Shown here one piece after another: positions 1-12,077 of a stretch of 64,000 nucleotides of DNA. A program made the position numbers and the translations under genes. The notes beneath the pieces are model-generated. The model saw nothing but the letters and a program-made list of their open reading frames with translations. It ran no database searches and had not been told where the DNA came from. Positions within the stretch are counted from its first letter, which is position 1, and the number at the start of each line of letters is the position of its first letter. Source of the DNA: Tridacna crocea (lineage: Eukaryota > Mollusca > Bivalvia > Cardiida > Cardiidae); contig OX031061.1 of assembly GCA_943736015.1 (NCBI GenBank), forward strand, positions 62,378,192 through 62,442,191, read 5' to 3'.

Positions 1-455
1 TTTTTTAAAAATTTTGTACACCGAAACCTACACATATTGGCTGTAATTTTATGCAATATTGAATCAATTAGTAAAGGTTTATAAGATGTGTGCAGGTTCA
101 AAGTGGATGGGGTAAATCTGACCCAAAGAGGGGTCTGTTAGGAAATCGATGATATTTTCATTGTTATTCAGAGCTCAAAGTTAACAGTTTCATGCTTTCT
201 TAAACGATATCAGATATAACAGCTTATGCTTAAATTTTTGTAAAATGCTTTTAATAAATGTGTTTTTACACAATTGATCGACATGCCTAAATTTTAGCTT
301 TTTTCAGTTCTCCAACTTTACGAAAAACCACAACATCATTTTATATATGGAGGGACTCCAATGATATTTTGCATACGTACAGTATATTAAATTGTTATTG
401 TAAAATTATGACGAATCTTTTCTATAGCGAACAGTTTTTAAGTTATCTCCCCTTT
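1..455. repeat. Left arm of a long inverted repeat
   Basis: This stretch reads as the reverse complement of 2761-3215 along its whole length, with scattered mismatches and small indels. Shared landmarks include the stretch around GGTAAATCTGACCCAAAGAG and the one around ATATATGGAGGGACTCCAAT. The arm is cut by the window start, so the true outer end is not visible. Such long terminal inverted repeats occur in foldback-like and some other DNA transposons; the family is not decided. Confidence 0.85.
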
Positions 456-2760
456 ACTTTACTCTTTTTTTTAACATTATTTTATCAGAGTTACAAAGTT
501 ATCTTTTTTATTGCTACATTTTTTCCTCTCTAAACAAAGTCTTCAAAGTAGTTTGAGTCTTCACGATACTTTACTTCTTCAATTTAAATTGGCCCTTTCT
601 AAATTATTTACTGTTTTTAACCCGCAGCTCACATAACAATTTTTTTTAAATTTCAAACAGGTAAACTTTGAAGTGCTTTTATATTACTTAGTCTCTAGTG
701 TCCTAATCATTGCATGCATTTCTTTCCCCGATTGTTTTCCTCCTGAAATATGTTTTGATATTAAAGGCAGATATGACTCAGTTGTTTCGACAGCAATGAG
801 TTCAATATACATCTCATTTAAGACATTTTCATTGAATTAATTTCTGATTTTAATTTTTGTCAATTTTCTTTTGGCATTATATTTGAAAGAAAATGTTTAT
901 TGGAATATGATTGATTTTGCTGCTAGGGCTGAAAGCGCCAATAGTGTCTAAAAGCATACAATGTGGGTATTAAAGTACATTCGAATAAAGACCTTGACAA
1001 TCTGTTATCTGGCATACAGTTTTCCAATTGTTCATCGCCGGCAGGAAAATGAGTTTTAAAACCTGATAAAAAGTAAACAAAAACAAAGTGACCTCGCATC
1101 TTTTGACCTACCCTAAAAATTAATTTTTCTGCCAGAGAAAAACACTTCTAGACTGACGGTACAAGAGCTGGCTGTTATCTTCACAATAGTTTCTATTCTT
1201 TTTAAATGGCATGAATTAAACATAAATGCATTTTAACAACCATACTTTTACTTTAAGGTTACTTTTGGACTTTAAGCCTTCTTTCAGATGCCTTTACTTT
1301 GCTCTTTGAATTCAATAAAAACATCAAGAGGCTTTCCATCATTCATTAATTCTTATCACATGTACTGTGATTGTCTTATCTTGCAACCTTTTTAAGGTTA
1401 TACTTCCGCAATACCCCCATTTTTCATCTCAGAGCTCATGACTTTTCGCCAAAATAATATTGTAAGATAAGACAACTTCACGATAGCCTGTCATACTTTT
1501 GAGGATTTTCTATGTTTTGTGCTTCCCTTAATACTTCAAATTGTATCGCCTATCTTAACTAAATCAGGAGGCCTTATGTTTGTGTGTAACTCGGATGCAA
1601 ACTGCACAGCATGTTTCAAAAGTGTGCTTTATGTGCAACGACTATCAAAGCGAGCTCATTCTATGTGGAAGTCCATTCTTTTTAATTTACACATGTACAT
1701 GTAATATGTTGCCATTCCCTGTAACTGATATGTACAAATAACTACTAATGACAAACTTGAAAAGTATCAGACAAAGCATGCTTGTTCCAACTTCTCCTGT
1801 ATAGGGTTTCACATTTACAACATGGGTATATTCAAAACAAGTGACACAAATATTAGGAATGGGGGTATATTACCCCAGAATAGGCCAGTCTTAAATATAA
1901 AAAAACACAACTCCCATTAAAGCACACAATTTATGATTTATAATCAAGGCATAAATCCAATCACTGAGTCGTACTGCAGATGTATAACCGAAGCAAGTAA
2001 ATATAGTCCTTTGTTGTGCACATATAGCTTTGGTACTTCGGTTGCAATCATCACCAGTCAGAAAATACTGACATCAAAAGTAAACATATCTCATATGAAT
2101 TTTAAAGCCTATGAGAGGCCATTATCAACACCTACACTTCCTCAAGCTATTCAAAAGTATAGAGGAATTATTTCTTTTAAAATGATTAGTTGTTTGGCAA
2201 AGCAACTCTTCTTGGCTTAGAGATTGAACATAAATCCTATAATCTACAGATATGTCACTATCCACAGGCTCATGTACAAAAAAAGTACTTTCTAACAGAG
2301 AAATAGAATGATATTTAGATTATGCTTAGCGTGATATTTCATTGGACACTAGGGGATTGCTGTTTGAATTTCTGAATTGGTCATTTTTTCGAAGGATTGG
2401 TGGGGAAAAATGTAGGAAAGCATTAATAGATACACTGGTTGCCGTGACATAACTGAAATGTTGTTGAACACATTGTTGAACACCATAAAAACAACCATTC
2501 AAGATCTGCTCCTAGAAGGAAATGTTCTTGTTGTCAATATAAGGCTGAATTAGTTAACGTTCGAACTGAAAAGTTGAAATCACCCAAAAAGTCCCTGAAG
2601 CACAGAACCTTTTTGTCCAAATCAAATGGGGATAAATCTGTAAACAGAAATCTACATATAGGTAATAGAATAAGTTCCTCTGCATTAAATAACTGTATTT
2701 TCATGGTGTCCAACTGAAAAATGAAAACCTTAAACGTTTGTAAAAAGATTAACAAAATTC
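456..2760. other. Interior between the long inverted repeat arms
   Basis: This is a 2.3-kb AT-rich stretch with no recognisable protein. The longest open frames, such as 1933-2220 (+), show no known domain. A SINE-tail fragment sits at about 2400-2498. The interior is probably the non-coding body of a non-autonomous element bounded by the inverted arms. Confidence 0.4.
2400..2498 (+). repeat. SINE 3'-tail fragment
   Basis: The fragment carries the GCCGTGACATAACTGAAATG motif followed by GTTGAACACCATAAAAACAA. The same tail, with changes, closes the SINE at 14030-14253 and the copies near 32800 and 60400. The tRNA-like head is absent, so only the distal part remains. Confidence 0.6.
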
Positions 2761-3215
2761 AAGGGGAGATAACTCAAAAACTGTTTGCTATAGAAAACTT
2801 TCCTCATAATTTTATAATAACCATTTAATACACTGTACATATGCAAAATATCATTGGAATCCCTCCATATATAAAATGATGTTGTGGTTTTTCGTAAAGT
2901 TGGAGAACTGAAAAAAGCTAAAATTTAGGCATGTCAGTCAATTCTGTAAAAACACATTTATTAAAAGAATTTTACAAAAGTTTTAGCATAAGCTGTTATA
3001 TCTGATATTGTTTAAGAAAGCATGAAATTGTTAACTTTGAGCTCTGAATAACAATGGAAGTATCATCAATTTCCTAACAGACCCCTCTTTGGGTCAGATT
3101 TACCCCACCCACTTTGAACCTGCACACATCTTATAAACCTTTACCAATTGATTCAATATTGCGTAAAATTACAGCCAATATGTATAGATTTCAGTGAAGA
3201 AAATTTTTAAAAAAT
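2761..3215. repeat. Right arm of a long inverted repeat
   Basis: Inverted partner of 1-455. The match runs from AAGGGGAGATAACTC at the inner edge to the GAAAATTTTTAAAAAA stretch near the outer edge. The two arms enclose 2.3 kb. The mutations differ between arms, which suggests an old element. Confidence 0.85.
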
Positions 3216-3699
3216 TGGTAGTGGCCATGAAAAGGGCCTTATGGACACCCCTCCTTTGGTTGTCGGGGTGTAATACAAGCTTTAACCCTTAGTCCATACA
3301 GCAATAAATAAATGGAGCTGAAACGTATGTGTAGAAGACGACGATTATGAACTTTTCACTATTGTTTTGAGTTAGAACATGTCTTAGAATATCAGAGTAA
3401 AAAGATAAATTGCTAGTCACCTGCATTCTCTTTTTTCCTCAATGTTTTCAAAAGCCGAATAGTATTATTCGGTAAACGCTTAACGCACCGATTGCAGCTT
3501 AAATTCCTTCCAGTATCGTTTACAGACGATGTAGATGAAGATCGTGCTGCATTATCTCTTACAACTATATGCACTGTGAGCTTTTCTAGTCGAGACAAGA
3601 TTAAAAGCTTTAAATTCTTTGTTATTTGTATGGTGGAGTTATTTTTTGTATTATTTTAGGATAAACTAGGGTAAAGCCTGTATCATTCAGCCTGTATGC
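3216..3699. other. Non-coding stretch, nothing recognised
   Basis: No gene, tRNA or clear element was seen. The first part (GGGCCTTATGGACACCCCTC) may be the outer end of the long inverted-repeat element, but its partner would lie left of the window. A 61-codon minus-strand frame at 3598-3413 has no recognisable domain. Confidence 0.3.
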
Positions 3700-3900
3700 A
3701 TGGCGGTCAAAAGCCCCTCCGGTCATTATCCCCTACCCCCAAAACAGGTAAGGCGGTCAAAAGCCCCTTCACGACTTTGCAAGGGCGGTCAATATCCCCT
3801 TCATCTAATTTTAAAGGCGGTCAAAAGCCCCTACGCGATTTCGCCTGGGCGGTCATTATCCCCTTCATCCAGTCTTAAAGGCGGACATAAGCCCCTTTAA
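3700..3900 (+). repeat. Phrase repeat of the GGCGGTCA...CCCC type
   Basis: Six or more short phrases follow one another. Each starts GGCGGTCA or close to it, then has a variable four-base word (AAAG, TTAT, ATAT or TAAG), then CCCCT. The spacers differ. The same ordered set recurs at 31841-32015 in this orientation and at 10902-10979, 32985-33245 and 35620-35832 in the other. The short open frames across it are by-products of the repeat. Confidence 0.8.
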
Positions 3901-4302
3901 ATAGGCTAGCATTTTCCGTTGTGATTTTTAACGAAGAAATGAAATCATGTCAAGAGTGTCTTACCAGTGTCGTGCATCCCTATCCCCCTCCCCCTTTTTT
4001 TCTTTGCTCGATGGTGGTTTCCTGCCGGTCTTACACATTAAACATGTACACGTGTCATAAATTTTCATCATAATAGATAATTATCTTAATCCGTCCTAAG
4101 TTTGTCTCAATCATTTCAATAGATGTAAAGACAACACCTTTTCCAGTATAAAGAAAATAAATAACCAAAATGTACGAGTCATGTATTCGATTGTGTAACT
4201 CAATGGGATAGGACATGTTGTTTATCGCTCCGCGTTTTTACATGGATTAATGGTTTCAGTTTTTCATATTCGAAAGAAACTAGATTAAATTTGGAAATAT
4301 AA

Positions 4303-5466
4303 ATGTCGGATGAGTTAAAAAGTGGTAAATCTGGCAAGAAAAAGCAAAGACAAGATGTTAAGAGAAAGGCTAGTAGTTCGCCGGGAGATCTAGAGAAGGA
4401 CATTCGCCATAATTCATCAGTGAATACACAGCAGTTCACACAAAATGGGTCGTGCGCAAACACAGTAAACACTGTTCACGGACTACTCGACCATAGTGAA
4501 CAATACGTACAATCCGTGATGAGTTATAACCCTTCACCAGTGGTAAACATTGGGGCTAATGTACCCTACGGAATTCAGACACCACAGACTCCACAGAGCC
4601 AGAATCAATTCTCCGCTACGTACCAATCAACTCCAATTTCACCTATACAAGGCGCCCTTCCAGTTTGGGCAGTTCAGCTAATGGAGGATGTTAAAGTGAT
4701 TAAAACGGTCGTACCGAAGATCGATAACATCGAGTCGTCAATTCAAACATTGAATCTAAAAGTGTCACAAATAGACAAGAAACTCTCAGGGCTAGAATCT
4801 AAAGTCAGTGAAATAGAAGATTCAGTTCAATACATGGATAACAGTGTAACGGAGCATACCAAAGCCATTGAGGAAAATAAAACTGAAATGCGTCGTCTGA
4901 TGAAGGAAAATACAAACATTCAGGATAATCTTAAACGATGTGAAAACATTAATGAAAGTTTGAATGAGAAATTGTCAGACCTGGAAGCAAGATCTATGAG
5001 AGAAAACTTAATTTTCTATGGAATCCCGGAATCGCCACCACCGGTACAAGGACAGCCAATACAAATAGAGAACTGCGAAAGGTTAGTTAAAGACTTAATC
5101 AAGAACTATCTGAAGGTTGATGCTAATGAGATGCCTTTTGACAGAGCACATCGGCTTGGGGGCTTTAGAACCAAGAAACCTAGACCTGTAGTTGTCAAAT
5201 TCCACCAATATTCTGACAGAGAAACGATCCGCCTGAAATCCAGGGAAGATGAGATCCGAACATCCCTTAGGGGATCAAACTTGGGTATAGGGATACAAAC
5301 GCCACTCCAGCACTGAGAAGCAAGGAAGGCCTTGACAGATTTAGCCAAAAAGGAGAGTGATCGTGGAAAGAAAACCAGAATAGTTGGTTCAAAACTATTT
5401 GTAAATAATAAACTGTTTAAGAAATATAGCAATGGGCACATTGTAGACCCAGATCAAGACGATTAA
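4303..5466 (+). pseudogene. LINE ORF1, coiled-coil nucleic-acid-binding protein
   Basis: ATG at 4303 opens a 337-codon frame. Residues 8-22 are strongly basic (GKSGKKKQRQDVKRK), residues 60-120 are rich in Ser, Gln and Pro, and residues about 125-228 have heptad spacing of a coiled coil. From about residue 232 the motif RENLIFYGIPES opens an RRM-like domain with DRAHRLGG. This matches L1-type ORF1 proteins, which form trimers and bind the element RNA. A TGA at 5314-5316 interrupts it. The same frame continues for 49 sensible codons (EARKALTDLAKKESD...) to TAA at 5464-5466, so TGA probably arose from CGA. ORF2 follows in the same frame. Confidence 0.85.
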
Positions 5467-8400
5467 GGGTGTCAAGAGAAGGACATTCACTTACTGAGTT
5501 GGAATATCAATGGTCTAACACGTAAGCTTGCAGATCCAGACTTTATTTCATTGATCAACAATTATGACTTAATATTCTTAACCGAAACTTGGTTATCTAA
5601 AAGAAGTCATGTTAATTTAAATGTAAAAGACTTTGACTCAGTGCACTTATTTGGAAATAAATCAAAAAATACCCGCAGAGGTCGTTTCAGTGGCGGGATA
5701 AGTGTTTACTTCAGAAAACATTTGAAAAGGTATCTAAGTTTTGTTGAGAAAAACCAAAATGGTATAATAGTTGTTAAACTTGCTGAGAAACTATTCGATT
5801 TTAAGCAAGATGTATATATATTTTGTACTTATATTCCACCTAACAATTCAAATGTTATACAAGATCATGATTTTGACTTTTTTGAACAATTGGAAACATT
5901 ATTAGAAAAGTATGAACCTTTAGGAAAATGCTTTTGTATAGGAGATTTTAATGCTCGAACTTCAAATGAATCTGATCTGATTGATCCCAACCCATACATT
6001 GATCACGACGGTGAACGGTCAGATTTTGTAAATATTGATACACGTGTTTCTAGAGACCACGTGATCGACACATATGGGCGGCGCTTAATTACTTTATGCC
6101 AATCAACTTCACTTCTTATCGGAAATGGGCGTCTCCATAATGACGCAAACCTTGGGGAATTTACATATCACTCAGTTCACGGGTCTAGCGTGGTCGATTA
6201 CCTCTTATTAGGTAAAAATGATGTCAACTGTTTCTCGCATATCAATGTAGGCGAACCAAATGAATTTTCTGACCATTCTTACTTAGAAATAAGCATTAAG
6301 TCAATTAAACGTAACAAGCCAAGTATACATAATCAAACATATAATCCATCTATCAAATGGGATGATCAAAAACTAAACGAATTTAAAAATACTGTCGCTA
6401 TGAAAGCAGACGATTTTTTATTTTTAGAAGTATCACTTCAATCGGAAAACTGTGATGTCAATTTCATCTCCAAAAAGCTAACGGACATTCTATATGACTG
6501 TTCTCAGACTGTTTTTGGATTAAATGCAAAAAAACAAAATTGTGATCATCGACCACAGAATAAAAAACCTTGGTTTAATCAAACATGCTATGAAGCCAGA
6601 CGCAAATTTAATTTGGCTAGAAATCGCTTTTTGAGAAATAGAAGCGACGATAATTTACGTAATGCGTATTTAGAAGCAAAGAAATATTATAATACAACAA
6701 AACGTTTTGCAAAGACAAACTTTAATTCAAAGCAAAAAAATACATTGACGCAATTAAGCCAATCTAACCCCAAACTATTTTGGAAAAAAATTAAAAAACC
6801 ATATAAATGTAATCGCGATTATGCAGAAAACCTAGAAATTGATGAATTGTATGAACATTTTAAGTCTCTTTACAGTGTAGAATATGATCCACATAATCTA
6901 GGAACTGATCCAAATAACACCAACCGTAACAATTCGGAAAATGAAGAAAATACTGACGACGATTTCGATCGGGAAATAAGTATGGTGGAATTACAAAAAG
7001 CTGTATTTTCGCAAAATAATGGTAAAAGCAGTGAATTAGATAATCTTATCGCTGAAATTTACAAACATGCATTTTTCTGAAATATCCCCAGTTTTGTTAA
7101 AATTATTTAACCATATTTATCAGACTAGAAGCTATCCTACAGAATGGGGGGTGGGCATTATTGCCCCAATACATAAAGGGGGCGATATAGATGATCCAAA
7201 AAACTACAGAGGTATTACACTTTTAAATGTTATTGCAAAGATATACTCTCAAATATTACTTAACAGACTAACTCATTGGTCTATAAAACACGACAAATTA
7301 ATACAAAATCAATTTGGCTTTCAAAAGGGCAAATCTACCATAGATTGCGTTTTTATGCTTTACTCGATCATTTTGAAATCATTCAGTTTAAATAAGAAAC
7401 TCTATTGCGCTTTGAAAAATGTTTTGATAAACTTAATAGAATATTTATTTTCCAAAAATTACTAAAAGAAAATGTTAGCACTAAGTTCGTTAGCGCAATT
7501 CAAAATATGTATAGTGTTGTTAAAGCTGCAGTTAGATATAACTCAGAATTATCAAATTACTTTATCTCTAACACAGGAGCTAAACAAGGCGATCCAAGCT
7601 CTTCTCTGCTATTTTTATATTTTGTAAATGACATTGTTTCTAGCTTTAATGAAAATATAGAAGGCTTATTTGAGCTAAACGACATGAAATTATTCATCCT
7701 ACTTTTCGCTGATGATGCCGTTTTATTCGCACAAACACCAGAAGCGCTACAATCTTTATTAAATGATTTATCTACATATTGTAACACATGGGGTTTAAAG
7801 ATAAACACTAATAAAACAAAAATTATGATCTTTGAAAGAGGTCGACATACCAAGTTTGATTTCAGTTTAAACAATACGATACTTGAAATTGTAACGTCCT
7901 TTAAATACTTAGGCGTTCACTTCTTTAAAAATGCAAACCTGAACAGAGCACAGAAAGCTCTTTCTCAACATGCGTCGTCTGCGGTACACAATTTATTCAT
8001 TGTTTTTAATCAGTTAGATCTGGATATTTGGGCACAATGCAAATTATTTGACAGTCTGGTTGGTTCAATTTTACATTATGGATCTGAAATTCTATTTATA
8101 CACGAAGGAAAAGATCTAGAATTGATTCATTGTAAATTTTTAAGACGGATACTTTGCGTAAAAAAATCTACAAACTTAGATGGGCTATATGGAGAAACTG
8201 GCAGATATCCTCTATCAGTTCATCGCAAAATAATGGTATTTAAATACTGGATAAAAATTCTAAAACAACAAGAAAACTCTTTTATTAAGTTACTTTACAA
8301 ATCAATGAAGAACGATTGCGATCTAAACATAACGTACAGTGGAAAAAATTGGGCTTATCAAATAAAAACTTTACTTAATGAATTAGGCTTAACTTATGTA

Positions 8401-8900
8401 TGGAACCATCAAGATGATTGGATTGTCAATATAAATACAATCAAACAGAGACTTATAGATACATATAAACAGACATGGTATTCAAATATTAATAATTCAA
8501 GTAAACTTTCAACTTATAGTTTATTCAAACACAATTTCGATATGGAACCGTATCTGCACAAAATCATTATAGAAAAATATAAAGTATCATTAACTTAGTT
8601 TAGACTATCATCTCACGATTTAAGATTGAAAAAGGAAGATATGATGGTACAAATAGAGAGAATAGAAAGTGTCTAAATTGTAATATGGGTGTCATCGAAA
8701 ACGAATATCATTTCTTACTCATTTGCCCCAAATATTTTAACATAAGACAGAAATCTATCAAAGATTATTATTACCGATGGCCAACTGTGCAAAAGTTTGA
8801 GAAACTCATGAGTTCGAATAACCCAGAAATTTTACTCAATTTATCCAAATATCTTTTCAATGCCTTTAGAGAACGTGAGCAAGCTGAAACAAATAATTAA
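5467..8900 (+). pseudogene. LINE ORF2, endonuclease-reverse transcriptase
   Basis: The endonuclease starts right after the ORF1 stop, with LLSWNINGL, then TETWL, CIGDFNAR (near 5935), GEFTYHS, VVDYLL and SDHSYL, the expected catalytic set of AP-like nucleases. The reverse transcriptase follows, with IIAPIHKGG, NYRGITLLN, NQFGFQKGKS, GAKQGDPSSS and the active-site FADD at 7703-7714. The C-terminus has CLNCN...EYHFLLICP (from 8670), the Cys/His end common in CR1/Crack-like proteins. Frame changes near 7075, 7410 and 8635 and a TAG at 8596-8598 break it. It would nick target DNA and copy the RNA there. Confidence 0.9.
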
Positions 8901-9019
8901 CAAATTCTGAATACTGTACATGTATGTATGACTATTTTTTTTTTTTTTTTTTTTATGCAGTGTGAAGCTGTGATCATCATGCTTTACCCATTATAACATA
9001 GTCCAAAGTTTCGAAATTA

Positions 9020-9795
9020 CAAAGAAAGAATTTTTAAAACCATTGTGAGAGAGGGAAAATTGCTAGTTATTAATATATTTCCCCTCTCCCACAATGTTTC
9101 CTCCCTTTTCAGAAGAGAATCTAAAGTGTTTGAGCCACATTTTGTCGGCTGTAAAATGTTTTCAATTTAACCATTTTTAACCTGTTGACTGCAAAAAATG
9201 CCTTCAGCATGAGCATTTTTAACCTTTTTCAATAAAAGGAATGTTTGAAACATTGAAACCATTGCGAGAGAAGGAAAATTGTTAGTGATTAATATATTTC
9301 CCTTCTCCCACAATGCTTCCTTCCTTTTCGGAAGAGAATCTAAAGCCACAGCTATTTTACCGGCTGTAAAATGTTTTTAATTTAAACATTTTTAACCTAT
9401 TGACTGCAAAAAATGTCTTCTCCTACAATGTTTCCTTCTTTTCTGGAAGAGAATCTAAAGTATTTGAGCTATAGCTATTTTTCCGGCTGTAAAATGTTTT
9501 CAATTTAAACATTTTTAACCTGTTGACTGCAAAAAATGCCTTCTCCTACACTGTTTCCTTCCTTTTCGGAAGAGAATATAAAGTTTTGGAGCCACAGCTA
9601 TTTTGTCGGCTGTAGAACTGTTTTTCAATTTAAATTACTTTTTTACCTGTCGACCTGCCTCCAGCTTGAGCATTTTTACTCTTTTTCAATGAAAAGAATA
9701 TTTGAAGCATTGAGAGAGAAGGGGAAAATGCTGATTAACAGCAGATTCTCCTTCTTTCACTATGTTTCTCTATCCTTCCAAAGATCAGTCTAACA
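9020..9795. repeat. Tandem array of about 115-bp units after the LINE
   Basis: Four units begin near 9089, 9309, 9424 and 9545. Each holds a cACAATGTTTCCTTCC-like start, GGAAGAGAATCTAAAG, a CGGCTGTAAAATG motif and ATTTTTAACCTGTTGACTGC. Flanking pieces with GAGAGAAGGAAAATTG and CCTTCTCCCACAATG resemble a MITE hairpin arm, so the array may have grown by internal duplication of a MITE. Confidence 0.7.
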
Positions 9796-10381
9796 TTTTG
9801 AGTGACGGTTAACCTGTCGACTGCAAACTTAAACTACTTCTAGTTAAAGGTTAACTTGTCGTCTGCGAACTCAAACCACATCTAGTTTGAAATTGTTAAA
9901 CTTTCTCGTCAGAGTACTTTTCTGTACTATTTTATTTAAATAACCAAATTTGGGTCATTTTATCTTGATTTAAAAAAAAAAAAAAATCTGAAATGTCTCA
10001 TATCATACCTTACTTTCAAGAAATGTCTACTTACTTACAATAAATCCGACACCCTCGATACCTTTTGTTCTTTGGCTGGAAGTGTGGACTGTGATCGGTA
10101 TGCATGTACATGTAGGACCGATCCCAGTACTATCTCCCCGCCCATTATTCGGAAGTAGATGGGAGTGTGGACTGTAATCGGTGTTCATGTACATGCAGAT
10201 TAGTCCCAGTGCCACCTACCCGCACTTTATTCAGAAATTTTTAGCAACATATCCCTTCTCTGTTAACATTTAGTTTTCCTATCTTTCTCCCTTCCAAATG
10301 TTCCATGTCCTACATACTTTGTGTATTATATTTTGTATTAATCATAATGCTATGAATATGTAGATATTCAACGCAATAAAG

Positions 10382-10385
<4 letters not shown>
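9796..10385. repeat. Twofold 75-85-bp duplication and possible LINE 3' end
   Basis: The units at 10072-10146 and 10147-10229 share GTGTGGACTGTAATCGGT and CATGTACATG. From 10250 the sequence runs to CAATAAAGATATATG and straight into a TATG microsatellite. That layout is common at LINE 3' ends, so it could be the displaced tail of the LINE that stops coding at 8900. This is not proven. Confidence 0.45.

Positions 10386-10414
<29 letters not shown>
10386..10414. repeat. TATG microsatellite
   Basis: About seven uninterrupted tetranucleotide units directly follow an AATAAA-like motif. Confidence 0.95.
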
Positions 10415-10901
10415 TTAAATACCAAGGCCATTTCTATATAATTTTGGTCAACTCGTTCGATAAAGATGACAATACACAAAACACTCATATAAGATACTCT
10501 GAATACGCATGTTTCATTTTGATTTTTTTTTTTTAAATGGAGACGTTTTCATTAAAGAATAAAGTAATAATACACTTACAAGAATAATTTTAGTCCATTT
10601 TTCGCCCAAAACTCGTCACCAAACAACAAACTTTTTAACTAATTGTCCATTCTTAAAGTGTTGGCAGAGGACACTGTGGCTGTAAGTGTTTGATTTGTTT
10701 GATTTTTGTACGATAAGGATCAAAGCATTGTGGGAAAAAGAGGAACTTTTGGTACCTAGCATTATTGCATTTTCAGTAAAAAAAAATTTAAAAAGCCTGC
10801 TTTCTCGGGGCGTTCACGTTTGAAATATTTCTAAGGGACTGCAAAGAAACTGACTAGGAATAGCTTCATATGTAGATCAAGATCAGACCGTATCATCTTT
10901 A

Positions 10902-10979
10902 CGGAGGGGATCATGGGGGCTTTTGACCGCCTTACCTGTTTTGGGGGTAGGGGATAATGACCGAGGGGCTTTTGACCGT
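10902..10979 (-). repeat. Phrase repeat, short copy
   Basis: Read on the minus strand this has three GGTCA...CCCC phrases, with TTAT and AAAG words and the CCCCCAAAACAGG linker. It is a shortened copy of the 33190-33245 set in block B; the phrases present at 32985-33190 are missing here. Confidence 0.75.
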
Positions 10980-11551
10980 TTACCTATTCGAATGTTGAAA
11001 TTCAGATTGAGTTTTGCCTTGTACGCTGGAGTAAACAGGCGACCAGAATTGCTTAAAAATACGACTGCATGTGACAAGCATGTGATGTCTGATCTTGATC
11101 TTTGTCGTGAGCAAAAATAAGTCATTTCTGCTTTTTGCCGATAGGGTTAAACAGGGAAAGCAAGAATGGATGTCAACAACACATTGCATCAGACGATCAA
11201 AATGCACAAAAAATAACAGTTATGTCCTAAAAGGTCAAGGTTTCGCTGTTTTTCTTGCATTTACAGAGTTAAAGTCAGTTGAAATGTTATGTTTTGTTTT
11301 TTGAATATGATGAGTGTTTTAAAGAAATCACCCCAATATATTGAGGTGAAAGGAAACGTGAAGAATAGCCAAATTATAGTTGTTAATGAATTAATAAATT
11401 CACAATTTATTGCTAGATATATAAGTGCTCATGTACCTTAAAGGCTTCGGTTGACCAACTTTAGATTTAGAAATCCCCGCTTTATTGCCTGTCATATGTG
11501 TGCCGCGTGATCATAACAAAAAAGGAGAAATTCAGTCAAACTTTACGTAAT

Positions 11552-11654
11552 GGTTAGAGCACAAAAAAGAGAATTCTTCGAGAAAATAAAAGTAAAGGCG
11601 CTCTGCGCCGTAGCTTTTATTTTCTCGAAGAATTCTCTTTTTTGTGCTCTAACC
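11552..11654. repeat. Perfect hairpin with 41-bp arms
   Basis: Positions 11552-11592 and 11614-11654 are exact reverse complements over 41 bases, beginning GGTTAGAGCACAAAAAAG. The 21-base loop holds a nested GGCGC-TCT-GCGCC stem. The hairpin lies at the left junction of the segment that only copy A of the duplicated block contains. An exact match in DNA this diverged points to recent origin or active correction. Confidence 0.95.
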
Positions 11655-11959
11655 AACTTAGTGATCGACTGGGATTTTATATAAATCATTTTATAAAGAC
11701 TGCATTCTCTATAAAGTTTGTCCTAGATATTATGCAAAGACATGCCTTCATTACCGCATGACCCTATAAACACGCCCACATGACATAAGTATATCAAGAA
11801 ACATGACTTTCATTGTTTGGTTTTATTGTAAAGACACGCCCGAAACATGAGAAAACAACACTACCACGTGGATTTCCTCATGCACAGTATCCTCATGTTA
11901 TGCGTGTCTCCAAGCCCAAATTTTGCGAAAGAAAAGTGCATGACATTGCTGTCTTTACA

Positions 11960-12077
11960 ATGGCGGAAGCCAAACCAAATTTTGACCTTTTCTTAGGAAA
12001 TGACTTAGACGAAATTTTCAAGGATATATCATGTACACAATTGTTGCAATTGCCCACACCAGAACTTGTAAAAAGAG
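11960..12077 (+). CDS. Possible first coding exon of an unrecognised gene
   Basis: ATG in TTTACAATGGCGG opens 39 codons reading MAEAKPNFDLFLGNDLDEIF and on to LPTPELVKR, then AGAG|GTAACT, a good splice donor, in phase 1. The peptide is acidic and compact and does not look like random frame. The frame is also open upstream to 11813. No partner exon was recognised downstream. Because it lies inside a segment missing from the sister block, it may belong to a transposon or be a captured exon. No function is assigned. Confidence 0.35.

Larger units (their letters stand above)
4303..8900 (+). mobile_element. Nearly full-length, broken LINE (non-LTR retrotransposon)
   Basis: The element has two coding parts in LINE order: a coiled-coil RNA-binding ORF1, then an ORF2 with an AP-like endonuclease, a reverse transcriptase and a terminal Cys/His motif. 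It is read on the plus strand. ORF1 has one in-frame stop and ORF2 has about four breaks, so this copy cannot move by itself. The ORF1 is of the L1-like (Transposase_22/RRM) kind. The ORF2 resembles APE-type clades such as CR1, L2, Crack or Tx1; the exact clade is not decided. The 5' UTR boundary, somewhere after 3900, and the 3' end are uncertain. Confidence 0.9.

Noticed and set aside
1-3215. Polinton-type element because of the long inverted arms
   Set aside because: No polymerase, integrase or capsid coding was seen and the enclosed 2.3 kb is far too short; the arms alone are not enough.
3700-3900. Proline-serine-rich small protein
   Set aside because: The frames are open because the phrase repeat lacks stops; the copies encode shifting versions and have no start context.
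3700-3900. CRISPR array
   Set aside because: Phrases are short and degenerate, spacers are unequal and themselves conserved between copies, and the DNA is eukaryotic.
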